A DNA stretch of 63,066 nt from Actinokineospora enzanensis DSM 44649 (GTDB taxonomy: Bacteria; Actinomycetota; Actinomycetes; Mycobacteriales; Pseudonocardiaceae), in contig NZ_KB894442.1 of NCBI RefSeq assembly GCF_000374445.1, forward strand, positions 1 to 63,066. The letters run 5' to 3'. Below the pieces are notes generated by a model that was given only the letters and a program-made list of their open reading frames with translations, searched no databases and was not told where the DNA came from. The position numbers and the translations under genes were made by a program. Numbering within the stretch: position 1 is the stretch's first letter; every line of letters starts with the position of its first letter. Positions 1-6,920 of this stretch are shown piece by piece.

Positions 1-945
1 CGGGTTGTGACGACCGACATTGACACCCTCGCGACCGCACTCTACGTCAGAACCGACGACCTGCTGAAGGACGCGCCGCATCTGGCGCCGTGGCGGCCGC
101 GGGTCGGTCTCAAGCCGCGGTTGACCGACGCGGAGCTGGTCACCCTGGCGATGGTGCAGGCCCTGCTCGGGTTCACCAGTGAGGCGCGGTTCCTGCGCCA
201 CGCCCACGCCCGCCTGCACCATCTGTTCCGCTACCTGCCCGGCCAATCCGGCTACAACAAGCGGCTTCGTAACGCCGCCGGTCTGGTCAAGGCCGTGATC
301 CGCCTCCTGGCGGCGGACACCACACTGTGGACCGACGACGTGTGGCCGCTCGATTCCACCCCGGTGGAATGCGGCCGGTCCCGCCAGACCACGAAACGTT
401 CCGACCTGGCCGGATGGGCCCAGTACGGCTACTGCGCCTCCCACACCCGCTTCTTCTGGGGCCTGCGCCTGCACCTGGTCTGCACCCCCGGCGGGCTGCC
501 GATCGCGTTCGCGTTGACCGGCGCCAAGGCCGACGAGCGCACCACCCTGCTCGACATTCTCGACACCGACCCCGCGTTGGTCGAGCGACGCCCCGGTCAG
601 ACGGTGATCGCGGACAAGAACTACTACGGCCGCGACTTCGAACACGCCTTGGCCGAGGCCGGCCTCGTGCTGCTACGACCTGCCCGCAAACGCGAGGCCG
701 AACGACCCGGCGCGACACTGTTCAAGCCGCTGCGCCAGGTCATCGAGTCGATCAACCAGACATTCAAGGCCCAACTCGACCTGGAACGACACGGCGGTCG
801 CACCAAACCCGGCGTGATCGTCCGGGTCCTGCAACGCATCCTCGCCCTGACCGCCGCCATCTGGCACAACGACAAGACCGGACAACCCGTCAAGCGATCA
901 CTGACCGCCTACGACCACTGACCCCATGGAATCAATCATCTAGTC
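1..945 (+). mobile_element. IS982-family insertion sequence, left end at or beyond window edge
   Basis: The transposase gene at 7-921 fills almost all of this segment. The right boundary is placed near 940-945, where a C-terminal fragment of an unrelated gene begins in another frame. The left terminal inverted repeat is outside the window or confined to the first few bases, so the repeat pair cannot be verified. The element probably interrupts the gene whose tail is at 943-1086. Confidence 0.6.
7..921 (+). CDS. IS982-family DDE transposase
   Basis: The 304-aa protein starts at GTG and matches the IS982 transposase layout. An N-terminal helical region carries the motifs ELVTLAMVQALLGFTSEARF and YNKRL. 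The core has 'PLDSTPVECGRS' (first catalytic Asp), 'VIADKNYYG' (second Asp) and a C-terminal 'VIESINQTFKAQLDLERHGG' block holding the likely catalytic Glu. Length is full for the family and no frameshift is seen, so the enzyme may be active. It would mobilise only its own element. The start codon is 7 bases from the window edge, so its ribosome-binding site cannot be judged. Confidence 0.9.
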   Translation: MTTDIDTLATALYVRTDDLLKDAPHLAPWRPRVGLKPRLTDAELVTLAMVQALLGFTSEARFLRHAHARLHHLFRYLPGQSGYNKRLRNAAGLVKAVIRLLAADTTLWTDDVWPLDSTPVECGRSRQTTKRSDLAGWAQYGYCASHTRFFWGLRLHLVCTPGGLPIAFALTGAKADERTTLLDILDTDPALVERRPGQTVIADKNYYGRDFEHALAEAGLVLLRPARKREAERPGATLFKPLRQVIESINQTFKAQLDLERHGGRTKPGVIVRVLQRILALTAAIWHNDKTGQPVKRSLTAYDH

Positions 946-1086
946 GACTTGGCCTACGCCCACGCGGCAGCAGGTGACCGCACCGCCGCCCAGTCCTACA
1001 CCCGCGAAGCCCGCCGCCTGGGCCTGCAGATCAAGTCCGATCGCCACCTGCGCAGACTCGGTCAACTGATCCTGCCGTCAACGTGA
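943..1086 (+). pseudogene. C-terminal fragment of a TPR/HTH-type regulator next to IS982
   Basis: In the frame ending at TGA 1084-1086 the translation runs VDLAYAHAAAGDRTAAQSY... and ends in LILPST. The alanine-rich helical pattern (LAYAHAAAGD..AAQSYTREARRLG) is typical of the tetratricopeptide tail of actinobacterial XRE-type regulators. The fragment begins abruptly at the right end of the IS982 element, so the gene was probably split by that insertion, with its N-terminal part left of the window. Its last codons overlap the convergent NUDIX gene stop at 1078. Family assignment is tentative. Confidence 0.45.
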
Positions 1087-1644
1087 GTTCAGGTAGTACA
1101 GCAACGCCACCAGCGTCCCCGACCCCAACAACTCCTGCCGCTGCGCCAGCTCGTTGACACGGCTCAACGGCACCCACTCCACACGACCAGCCTCTTCCGT
1201 GTCAGTCGGCTCCCCAAGGTGCTCGGCGGTCCGCCACAGGTAGACATCCATCGGCGCCGTGACCTGACCCGGCAACGGTTCGAAGCTCACCAGGTGCTCT
1301 GGCTCTCCGACCGGTCGCCAACCGCTCTCCTCAGCAGCCTCGCGCGCGGCGGTCGCGGCGGCTTCCTCTCCCTCGTCAACGAGCCCACCCAGCAACTCAT
1401 AGCCCCACTGGTCGGTCGGGAACCGATAGCGCCACAACATCAGCGCCTCATCCCGCTCGTTCACGATCAACGCAATGGCAATCCGAGCCAGATGCACAAC
1501 GTGGTAGTCCCACCGTTGCCCGTTCGGCGCCTCCACGTCCGCCAGCCCAACCCGCACCCAGGGGTTGTCATAGACGGTCCGCTCACCGAAGGTCTTCCAG
1601 GCACCGCGCTCATCGGTCACGTACGCCAGCCTAGACAGGATCAC
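1078..1644 (-). CDS. NUDIX hydrolase
   Basis: This 188-aa protein carries a complete NUDIX box, 'GGLVDEGEEAAATAAREAAEESGW' spread over about residues 90-113, with the REAAEESG metal-binding glutamates. The family hydrolyses nucleoside diphosphates linked to another moiety; this kind (RYRFPTDQWGYELLGG before the box) resembles ADP-ribose/ADP-sugar pyrophosphatases. GTG at 1644 is chosen because it lies 20 bp past the integrase stop and starts a typical MILSRLAYVT... N-terminus; the longer open frame upstream is integrase antisense. It sits directly behind the integrase on the same strand and may be cotranscribed. The substrate is unknown. Confidence 0.75.
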   Translation of the reverse strand: MILSRLAYVTDERGAWKTFGERTVYDNPWVRVGLADVEAPNGQRWDYHVVHLARIAIALIVNERDEALMLWRYRFPTDQWGYELLGGLVDEGEEAAATAAREAAEESGWRPVGEPEHLVSFEPLPGQVTAPMDVYLWRTAEHLGEPTDTEEAGRVEWVPLSRVNELAQRQELLGSGTLVALLYYLNSR

Positions 1645-1663
1645 TGTCCGCACGCGTTGGTGA

Positions 1664-2932
1664 TCATGGCGTTGAACGGCGCTTCGGCATCCTCGTAGCG
1701 AGGATCTCGGCGGCCTTGCGGTCCGATGCAGCCACCCAGGCCGCGTACACCCTGAGTGTCGTGGCTCCGCCGCCGCCATGGCCCAGCCGACCGGCGACGG
1801 TTCTAAGGTCCACACCCGCGATGAGAAGTTCGGTCGCGGAGTAGTGCCGTAGCTCGTGAACGTGCGTCTCTATGCCCAGCTTGCTGGCCATGTACTTGTA
1901 TCGTCCGGACACGCTGTCCGGCTTGCAGGGCACACGCGGGTCTGGGTTGCGGATGCCGACGAACACGTACAGCTTGCCGGTGAACTCGATCCCGAGCGAT
2001 GTGCATCGCTCAACGCAGCGTTGACGTTGTGCGCGCAAGAGGACCACCGTCTCTGAGTCGAGCGCGATACGCCGCATCTGGTGGGTCTTCGTGTCCTTGA
2101 TCTGTTGGATGCTCTTCCGGTGGATGTAGTTCTGGCGGACCTCCACCACGGCCTCGTCAAGGTCGATGTTGTCCCATTGGAGCGCGCAGACTTCGCCTCG
2201 CCGCATCCCGGTGGTCATGACCAGCCAGACCAGGGTTCCCCACTCATCGTCGATGGCGAAAGCCGCGTCGACCAGCCTCGCCGCGTCCTGGGACGACGGC
2301 GGATCGGGTTGCGCCGGAAGCTGCTTCGGACGCTTCGCCTTGCGAGCCGCGTTGTCGTCAAGCCATTCCCACCGAACTGCGGCGGCCAGGGCACCGCTGA
2401 TCACTGCCTGAATCTGCCGGACGGTCGAGGCGGACAACGGCTTGCACACGTGCGGCTTGCACCCACTACGCACGCAGTCGTGAACCCCGTCGACCTTGTG
2501 CGTGATGAACGGCGTTCCGTCACAACGCTGCCGACACCGGCGGAGTTCGGCATTGAAGGATTCGAGTACGCGCGGGGTGATCTTCTTGATGGACATCGAG
2601 CCCAGCACGGGCCGGATGTTCCGGTCGACATAGCCCCGGTAAGCCTCGCGCGTGCTGTCTTCCATCTCCGCGACACGCAGCCACTCGTCCAACACTGCCC
2701 CGAGGGGCACGGCCGACTCGGTCACCCGCTGCTTGTCGACCTGCGCGATGAGGCGGTTGAGTGTCGAGTTCGCCCTGCGGTGCGCGGCCTTGTCATTGCC
2801 TTTGACCGTCTCGCGAAGGTACGAACGTTTGCCCGTGACCGGGTCGTCTCCGGAGTAGACCACGACGCGGAGGTTGGTGCCGCGCGACTCGATCCTGCCG
2901 CGCTTGCGGGCCTCATCTGGCGAAACAGGCAT
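1664..2932 (-). CDS. Tyrosine recombinase/phage-type integrase (second integrase, outside attL)
   Basis: The 422-aa protein has a SAM-like N-terminal DNA-binding domain (about 60-200) interrupted by a Cys-rich insert (RRCRQRCDG ... DCVRSGCKPHVC), then a catalytic domain. Visible catalytic elements are Arg in 'TTGMRRGEV', the H-x-x-R in 'HELRHYSATELL', His in 'GRLGHGGG' and the tyrosine in 'RVYAAW'. ATG 2932 (MPVSPDEARKRG) is preferred over the upstream in-frame start. Its 5' end faces the displaced tRNA fragment about 100 bp away, outside the AICE proper. It is therefore probably a remnant of, or an intact integrase from, an earlier element at the same tRNA-Tyr locus. It appears intact. Confidence 0.88.
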   Translation of the reverse strand: MPVSPDEARKRGRIESRGTNLRVVVYSGDDPVTGKRSYLRETVKGNDKAAHRRANSTLNRLIAQVDKQRVTESAVPLGAVLDEWLRVAEMEDSTREAYRGYVDRNIRPVLGSMSIKKITPRVLESFNAELRRCRQRCDGTPFITHKVDGVHDCVRSGCKPHVCKPLSASTVRQIQAVISGALAAAVRWEWLDDNAARKAKRPKQLPAQPDPPSSQDAARLVDAAFAIDDEWGTLVWLVMTTGMRRGEVCALQWDNIDLDEAVVEVRQNYIHRKSIQQIKDTKTHQMRRIALDSETVVLLRAQRQRCVERCTSLGIEFTGKLYVFVGIRNPDPRVPCKPDSVSGRYKYMASKLGIETHVHELRHYSATELLIAGVDLRTVAGRLGHGGGGATTLRVYAAWVAASDRKAAEILATRMPKRRSTP

Positions 2933-3032
2933 GGCCTTGAGTGTACGTTCGCACCCAAGGCCGCACCCCAAGATCAACAGCAACTGACCCGCTGATCTAC
3001 TCTTCGGTTATATATGCTGGTCAAGCTAGTTG

Positions 3033-3085
3033 GTGGCGGGTAGAGGATTCGAACCTCTGAAGCTTTCGCGACGGATTTACAGGCC
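3033..3085. repeat. attL: direct-repeat copy of the tRNA-Tyr 3' half
   Basis: The segment matches 17549-17601 over 53 bp with two mismatches (3060 A/T and 3083 G/T). On the minus strand it reads as the tRNA-Tyr anticodon loop, variable arm, T arm and 3' acceptor strand. It lacks a matching 5' half, so it is not a functional tRNA. It marks the left end of the integrated element and is the original, displaced tRNA end. Confidence 0.9.
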
Positions 3086-3296
3086 ATTCCCGCCACCATG
3101 TCTGACCTGCGGAAACCGTCTCTCACAGCATAACTTCGGTACGCATTCGGCACAACCCCGCCCGTCCGCCGTCGCCGGACGCCAGGTTTCCCGCCTCCCT
3201 CACGCCTGGTCGGGGCGACACGAGGGGCCCGGACGTGGAGGACGTTGCCCCTGGGCGCTGACGTCCAGCAGCCCGGGGCAAGGGGCGCAGAGTCAG

Positions 3297-3497
3297 CTAC
3301 TCGCGCCGTTGGTCCCGCAACAGTTGCAGGATCTCGTCGAGCTTCACTCCCTGTTCAGCCTGGGCGGAGACGATCTCGGAGAGTCGGTTGCCCTGCCGAC
3401 GCTGGGTGGCCTCGATCGTGGCCAGCATCTCGTAGATCGACTGCACGTCGTTGTCGAGCTGCCGCACCTTGCGCTCAAGCTCCGCCGGACTCGTCAT
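3297..3497 (-). CDS. Small coiled-coil protein of unknown function
   Basis: The 66-aa product (MTSPAELERKVRQLDNDVQ... ending LLRDQRRE) is almost entirely heptad-patterned with many charged residues, predicting a single long coiled coil. It starts at ATG 3497. No enzymatic motif is visible. It is the first gene inside attL and is read outward, toward the attachment site and away from the transfer operon. Similar short coiled-coil proteins occur on actinomycete mobile elements (general knowledge), but no function can be assigned. Confidence 0.6.
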   Translation of the reverse strand: MTSPAELERKVRQLDNDVQSIYEMLATIEATQRRQGNRLSEIVSAQAEQGVKLDEILQLLRDQRRE

Positions 3498-3680
3498 GAC
3501 CGTGAAGCCTAGCCGCCCTAGGCGTTGCCCAGCAGGCCACGGACCGACAAGGCTGGTTGCGGTTATCTAGGTAGCCTGCGCCACCACCTACCGCTCGACG
3601 CGCCCAAGGACCGGCTGTAGTCGACGGGGTGGGGACGTTCGCCGGGCCGGACACGAGCGGGGCTATGCCCGCCACAGGCC

Positions 3681-3825
3681 GTAAAGCCCGTAAAGGCCGT
3701 AAAAACGCAGGTCAGAGCTTTACGGCTCGACATCCGGTGCCGTAAACCGGTTTACGGCACACCTCGCCCGGTTTACGACCTTGCAAGCCCGTGACCAGCG
3801 CGTTTACGGCCTTTACGGGCTTTAC
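3681..3825. repeat. Iteron-like module copy 1: GTAAA/TTTAC arrays around a 24-bp palindrome
   Basis: Three GTAAA units start at 3681, 3690 and 3699 (exact 9-bp period). Three inverted TTTAC units start at 3803, 3812 and 3821 (again 9 bp). Between them are further TTTACGG/CCGTAAA copies and a perfect 24-bp palindrome at 3737-3760. The module recurs at 4727-4870 with the same spacing. It is non-coding and looks like a multi-site protein-binding locus, either a replication origin or the translocase recognition (clt-like) locus. Confidence 0.75.
3737..3760. promoter_or_regulatory. Perfect 24-bp palindrome in iteron module 1
   Basis: The sequence is self-complementary over all 24 bases, with core CCGTAAACCGGTTTACGG (3740-3757). 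It joins two opposed CGTAAA units head to head. The matching spot in module 2 (around 4784-4804) is imperfect, missing one A. It may nucleate dimer binding. Confidence 0.8.
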
Positions 3826-4067
3826 GACCCCTGGAGAACAGGCAGCCCCCTCGACCACAGCCCCGCCCAGGGGCTCACCGGCTGTAGTCGCCGCTCCGAC
3901 CAGCCTGACCCCGGAGGCCCGGGTCGTGTCGGCATCCGGCCGGGTCAGCGTGCGCGCCGCGCGGGCAGCACCGCCACCAGCCCGAGCGACTTCCTGGTGG
4001 CCCCACAGTCGGACGGTGTCCAGTTCGGTTGCGGGCGCGTGGGCAAGTCTTGGGAAGCTGGGGAAGG

Positions 4068-4118
4068 TAGGGGAAGATTCTGGAAGCCAGGGGGAAGATA
4101 GGGGAAGATTCTGGAAGC
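4068..4118 (+). repeat. Purine-rich 31-bp-period direct repeat
   Basis: The 20-mer TAGGGGAAGATTCTGGAAGC occurs at 4068-4087 and again exactly at 4099-4118. A degenerate copy (TTGGGAAGCTGGGGAAGG) lies just upstream from about 4050. It is non-coding. Confidence 0.8.
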
Positions 4119-4331
4119 TGGGGGCTCTTCGAGAAGAGACGACGTTGTTCCGATTCGGAAGTCGCAGAAAGTCGCAGAACTGCGGCGATCTAGCGCTTGA
4201 CCTGGCCAAATACAACTAGCGAGCGACATGTAGCCCGGCTGCCAACGTTAGCCAACTTTCGTCAAGTTTGGTCAACGTGCGCTAACTCCGACACCCGTGT
4301 GATGGTTTGCGTCAGTGCGGTCTTGTAGTCC

Positions 4332-4394
4332 ATGATGCAGCGAGTAATGCCAAGCAAGACGAACGACCCTCCTGGGCTATAGGAGGGTCGTTCG
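4332..4394 (+). promoter_or_regulatory. Leader ORF overlapping a 14-bp-stem hairpin
   Basis: A perfect hairpin occupies 4360-4394: a 14-bp stem (CGAACGACCCTCCT paired with AGGAGGGTCGTTCG) and a 7-base loop. A 16-codon ORF (ATG 4332, MMQRVMPSKTNDPPGL) runs through its 5' arm and stops with TAG at 4380-4382, at the end of the loop. The CTCCT of the 5' arm could alternatively pair with the AGGAG ribosome-binding site at 4411-4415 of the next gene. This resembles a translational attenuator; there is no T-tract, so a simple terminator is less likely. Confidence 0.45.
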
Positions 4395-4423
4395 GGTGTC
4401 AAACCAGTCAAGGAGTTGACCGC

Positions 4424-4618
4424 ATGACTCTACCCAACAACACCCCAGGTCCCAACCCTTCAACCGCTCTGCATCCGCCTCTGCCTCTGCGCACGGCCTT
4501 CCTTCTTCTTCTCAGCGCTACGGTTGGGGCCCTGGTGGTACTGCATCCGTGGCTAGCGTTGCCCATCGGCATCGCCGGTGGCCTATTCAATGTGCTCGAT
4601 CGCGCCATCGGGAATTAG
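4424..4618 (+). CDS. Small membrane protein, unknown function
   Basis: The 64-aa protein begins MTLPNNTPGPNPSTALHPP, then has one or two hydrophobic segments (TAFLLLLSATVGALVVL at about 24-40 and LALPIGIAGGLFNVL at about 44-58). ATG 4424 is chosen because AAGGAG at 4410-4415 sits 8 bases upstream. It lies alone between the two iteron modules and is preceded by the hairpin leader. No family is recognised. It could be a small spread or entry-exclusion type protein, but that is only inference from position. Confidence 0.6.
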   Translation: MTLPNNTPGPNPSTALHPPLPLRTAFLLLLSATVGALVVLHPWLALPIGIAGGLFNVLDRAIGN

Positions 4619-4726
4619 ACAGCCTGGAGACAGCCCGTCGGCTACGGCCCTACAGGGACACTCACCGGCCGTAGCCGACGGGAGCCCCAGGGTTGGACAG
4701 GGGCGGGGCTATGTCCGTCAGGGCCC

Positions 4727-4870
4727 GTAAAGGCCGTAATGGCCGTAAAGAAGCAGGCCAGAGCTTTACGGCTCGACGCTTGCGGCCGTAACCGGTTTAC
4801 GGCCCACCCCGCCCGGTTTACGGCCTTGCAAGCCCGTGACCAGCGCGTTTACGGCCTTTACGGGCTTTAC
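4727..4870. repeat. Iteron-like module copy 2
   Basis: GTAA(A/T) units start at 4727, 4736 and 4745 (9-bp period) and inverted TTTAC units at 4848, 4857 and 4866 (9-bp period), so the total span equals copy 1 within one base. Long identical stretches with copy 1 (for example around 4826-4883 versus 3780-3837) show it arose by duplication of a roughly 200-bp block. Shared flanks (GGCTATG upstream, GGAGAACAGGCAGCCCC downstream) support this. Confidence 0.75.
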
Positions 4871-4896
4871 GACCCCTGGAGAACAGGCAGCCCCCG

Positions 4897-4935
4897 CGAC
4901 TACAGCCCCACCCTAAGTTTTACCGGCTGTAGTCG
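4897..4935. repeat. Inverted repeat flanking iteron module 2
   Basis: CGACTACAGCC at 4897-4907 is the exact complement of GGCTGTAGTCG at 4925-4935, with a 17-base spacer. Related GGCTGTAGTCG copies lie near 3611 and 3880, at the borders of module 1, so this element delimits each module. Confidence 0.7.
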
Positions 4936-5030
4936 ACGTGGGGGCGTTCTCCGGGCCGGACACGAGTGAGGCTATGCCCGTCGCGCGGCCGTAAGCCCGT
5001 AGCGACAGCGGCGCGAAGGATGCCCGGAGG

Positions 5031-5225
5031 CTAGGCGTCTCGCTGTTGCAGCGCTCGAAGGTCGCGTTTGAGTTGGTCGACGTCCCAGCGGGCGTGACCA
5101 CCGGCTGTCTCGCTTGCCGGGGTGACGAGGCCCGCGCGCCACCATGCCCGCAGCGTCTCCCGGTGGATCCCGAGTTCCCGCGCCGCGTCTCCGGTCGACA
5201 CCAGGCGAGCAGTCACGGCGGTCAC
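5031..5225 (-). CDS. MerR/BldC-type small DNA-binding protein
   Basis: The 64-aa protein starts at GTG 5225 (TAVTARLVSTGDAARELGIH...). It is a single MerR-like winged helix-turn-helix: STGDAARELGIHRETLRAWW is the HTH and the GGHARWDVDQLKRDL tail the wing and helix. Such stand-alone domains act as excisionase-like or BldC-like regulators. Directly upstream of its start is a 17-bp direct repeat (5232-5248 and 5270-5286), a plausible autoregulatory operator. The divergent gene at 5340 would share the intergenic region. It is distinct from the Xis gene at 15803. Confidence 0.75.
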   Translation of the reverse strand: MTAVTARLVSTGDAARELGIHRETLRAWWRAGLVTPASETAGGHARWDVDQLKRDLRALQQRDA

Positions 5226-5231
5226 TCTGCC

Positions 5232-5286
5232 TGGCGAATCTGGCGTTTGCGCTGGTCAACTGGCGATAGTGGCGAATCTGGCGTTT
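5232..5286. promoter_or_regulatory. Direct-repeat operator candidate between divergent genes
   Basis: TGGCGAATCTGGCGTTT occurs at 5232-5248 and 5270-5286 (38-bp offset), with extra TGGCGA (5261) and CTGGCGTTT (about 5287-5295) half units. It lies between the start of the MerR-like gene (5225) and the gene starting at 5340. BldC-type proteins bind direct repeats (established knowledge), which fits. Confidence 0.5.
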
Positions 5287-5339
5287 CTGGCGTTTACTGC
5301 TCACGCCAAGAAGCGATCACCGACCGGAGGGTGACGGCA

Positions 5340-5546
5340 ATGACGCCGCTATGGAGCGCCCGAGACCATCTAGTCCATCTCTGGGTGTCCCCCGACCCCG
5401 TACCGGGCCGTGTACGTCAGACGGTCTGTGGTCTGAGCGTCCCCGCCAGCCTCGTGCATGATCGGCGCGGCGCTATGTGCGTCCCCTGCCTGATCGCCGC
5501 CGGGAACGCGATAACCGATGAGAGCCGCTGGCGATCTGGGCCTTAG
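5340..5546 (+). CDS. Small cysteine-containing AICE protein (zinc-knuckle-like)
   Basis: The 68-aa product (MTPLWSARDHLVHLWVSPD...) starts at ATG 5340 with GGAGGG 9 bases upstream. It contains VCGLSVPAS followed by MCVPCLIAAG, a C-G ... C-x2-C arrangement suggestive of a small zinc knuckle. A related CGL ... C-x2-C pattern recurs in the 54-aa protein at 9660. The function is unknown. It ends 8 bases from the convergent acetyltransferase gene. Confidence 0.55.
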   Translation: MTPLWSARDHLVHLWVSPDPVPGRVRQTVCGLSVPASLVHDRRGAMCVPCLIAAGNAITDESRWRSGP

Positions 5547-5553
5547 TCGAGGA

Positions 5554-6123
5554 CTAACGTCCAACATCCTTGAAGGGTGTTGCTTTGATTTTCGGACCGA
5601 CGACGGCGGGGTCAAAATTAGAGACACGCTTTTCAAAAAGCGTCGCACTGGGTGTCCAGTGATTCGGAACAGTGCGAACCATTTCGAAACCGAGAGACTC
5701 GTAGTAACGATGCAATCCATGATTCGTATTCCACACATCAAGGATCAAGTTCTCGCGGCCGTGGGAACGGGCGAGGTTCTCGGCAAATTTGACCATTTCG
5801 CCACCAATCCCCTTTCCGGCATGCCCACGTGGGACCATCATTCGATGAATGATGTATGACCGGTCGAGCTCATCATCCGTCCACAGCCCTTCGTCGGGGA
5901 CAAGATCAACGGCAATAGTCCCGACGGGTTCGCCGTTGTCCGCGATTGCCAGCCAGGTCTCACCCGCATCGATGGAACGTTGGATGCGGCGTTGAAACTC
6001 GTCGCGAGTCAAGCCCGCATCCCCCCACTGGTCGCTTCCTTTTTCGTGTATCCAGTCAGTCACCTCCCACCGCCAGTCGGTGATGAGGTCCATGTCTTCT
6101 GCTGTCGCTCGCCGAAACTTCAT
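5554..6123 (-). CDS. GNAT-family N-acetyltransferase
   Basis: The 189-aa protein carries a GNAT fold: an N-terminal beta-alpha (MKFRRATAEDMDLITDW), the 'IIHRMMVPRGHAGKGIGGEMV' acetyl-CoA-binding motif A (Q/R-x2-G-x-G/A type, about residues 90-112) and the C-terminal 'NLILDVWNTNHGLHRYYESLGFEMV' motif B. Start ATG 6123 overlaps the stop of the upstream GntR gene by 4 bp (ATGA), so translation is coupled to the regulator. The substrate is unknown; it may acetylate a small molecule or a protein. Its position inside the AICE regulatory block is unusual and suggests cargo or a regulatory partner. Confidence 0.85.
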   Translation of the reverse strand: MKFRRATAEDMDLITDWRWEVTDWIHEKGSDQWGDAGLTRDEFQRRIQRSIDAGETWLAIADNGEPVGTIAVDLVPDEGLWTDDELDRSYIIHRMMVPRGHAGKGIGGEMVKFAENLARSHGRENLILDVWNTNHGLHRYYESLGFEMVRTVPNHWTPSATLFEKRVSNFDPAVVGPKIKATPFKDVGR

Positions 6124-6905
6124 GCCCCGGCTTCCTCGCCGTTATCGGTCATGTGCGTGATTACATTTCGGTCGGCAGGCAGGATTTCCATCGTCAGGCG
6201 GGTCGCTACACCCTTCGCGAAGGCGAGTCGCCGGAAGAGAAGAACGGAAACTCCCGAGGCAAGGTCGAATCTCTCACGTTCATCGTTTCGCGCTGGCCGA
6301 CTAGATATTTCATGGTGAATCTGGTCTTCAACATATCCTCTTGCGGCCATTCTCCTGACGGTACCCTCCGGGATGTCGTACGGCACATCGAGGCCGCATT
6401 CTTGGGCAATTAGATGCGGATAGTACGTCGTTTGTACCGACCATGGAATCTCATCAACATAGCGGAACATCTCTCGAACAACGACGAGATCCTTGACGGC
6501 AACATTGAGCCTGTCGGCTACTACTACCGTTGCCGGTTCGATACGAAAATTGAAGTCCTGGCTCGGCTCGCGACCAGATGCGCGGACCACGGATGACCAC
6601 GTGTCTGTGACGCTTCCTGGTTTATCCCTGCGTCGTGGATGTTCCGTATCCACGTTGTACTCCAGCATCGGCAGTCGCCGAATATAGGTTCCCGCGCGAC
6701 CGCGCGTCTCAATCAGCCCCTCAGCCGCTAGCCCAGCTAGGGCGGATCGGATGGTGCCGCGCCCCGCCTGGTAGTGCTCGGCCATCGCCGGCTCGGTCGG
6801 CAGCTTCGCGCCATCGACAAGTCGTACGCCGAGCACGGTCGCCTCAGCGTGGATGGCTTCCCGCAGCTCATCGGCGAGCTCCTGGTACCTCGGTCCTGCT
6901 CCCAC
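6120..6905 (-). CDS. GntR/HutC-family repressor with UTRA domain (KorSA-like)
   Basis: The 261-aa protein has an N-terminal winged helix-turn-helix (about 7-72; KLPTEPAMAEHYQAGRGTIR is the HTH, ETRGRAGTYIRR the wing) and a C-terminal UTRA effector domain (about 95-250). pSAM2 controls transfer with a GntR repressor, KorSA, of similar size; the genomic position here, divergent from the transfer operon, matches. Start GTG 6905 is followed 15 bp upstream by a 15-bp operator candidate repeated in inverted form across the promoter. It probably represses itself, the coupled acetyltransferase and the rightward operon. The effector ligand is unknown. Confidence 0.88.
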   Translation of the reverse strand: MGAGPRYQELADELREAIHAEATVLGVRLVDGAKLPTEPAMAEHYQAGRGTIRSALAGLAAEGLIETRGRAGTYIRRLPMLEYNVDTEHPRRRDKPGSVTDTWSSVVRASGREPSQDFNFRIEPATVVVADRLNVAVKDLVVVREMFRYVDEIPWSVQTTYYPHLIAQECGLDVPYDIPEGTVRRMAARGYVEDQIHHEISSRPARNDERERFDLASGVSVLLFRRLAFAKGVATRLTMEILPADRNVITHMTDNGEEAGA

Positions 6906-6920
6906 CGCACCTGCCTCCCG

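Larger units (their letters stand above)
3826..4423. other. Non-coding AICE segment with short repeats
   Basis: No convincing gene is seen. The stretch holds an inverted repeat (imperfect CGACCACAGCC near 3852 against GGCTGTAGTCG near 3880), a purine-rich tandem repeat (4068-4118), a direct repeat GTCGCAGAA near 4162-4182, scattered GTTAGCCAAC/GCTAAC elements at 4245-4290, and the hairpin leader described separately. Confidence 0.5.

Noticed and set aside
3033..3085. Possible second tRNA-Tyr gene
   Set aside because: Only the 3' half matches; no 5' acceptor strand or D arm follows, so it is the displaced att copy.
3781..4219. Overlapping plus-strand ORFs across iteron module 1 (106 and 142 aa)
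   Set aside because: They translate the repeat blocks, have no ribosome-binding site and no consistent codon bias.
3600..5000. CRISPR array
   Set aside because: Repeat units are 5-9 bp at 9-bp period or long imperfect duplications, without uniform repeats and unique spacers; no cas genes are present.
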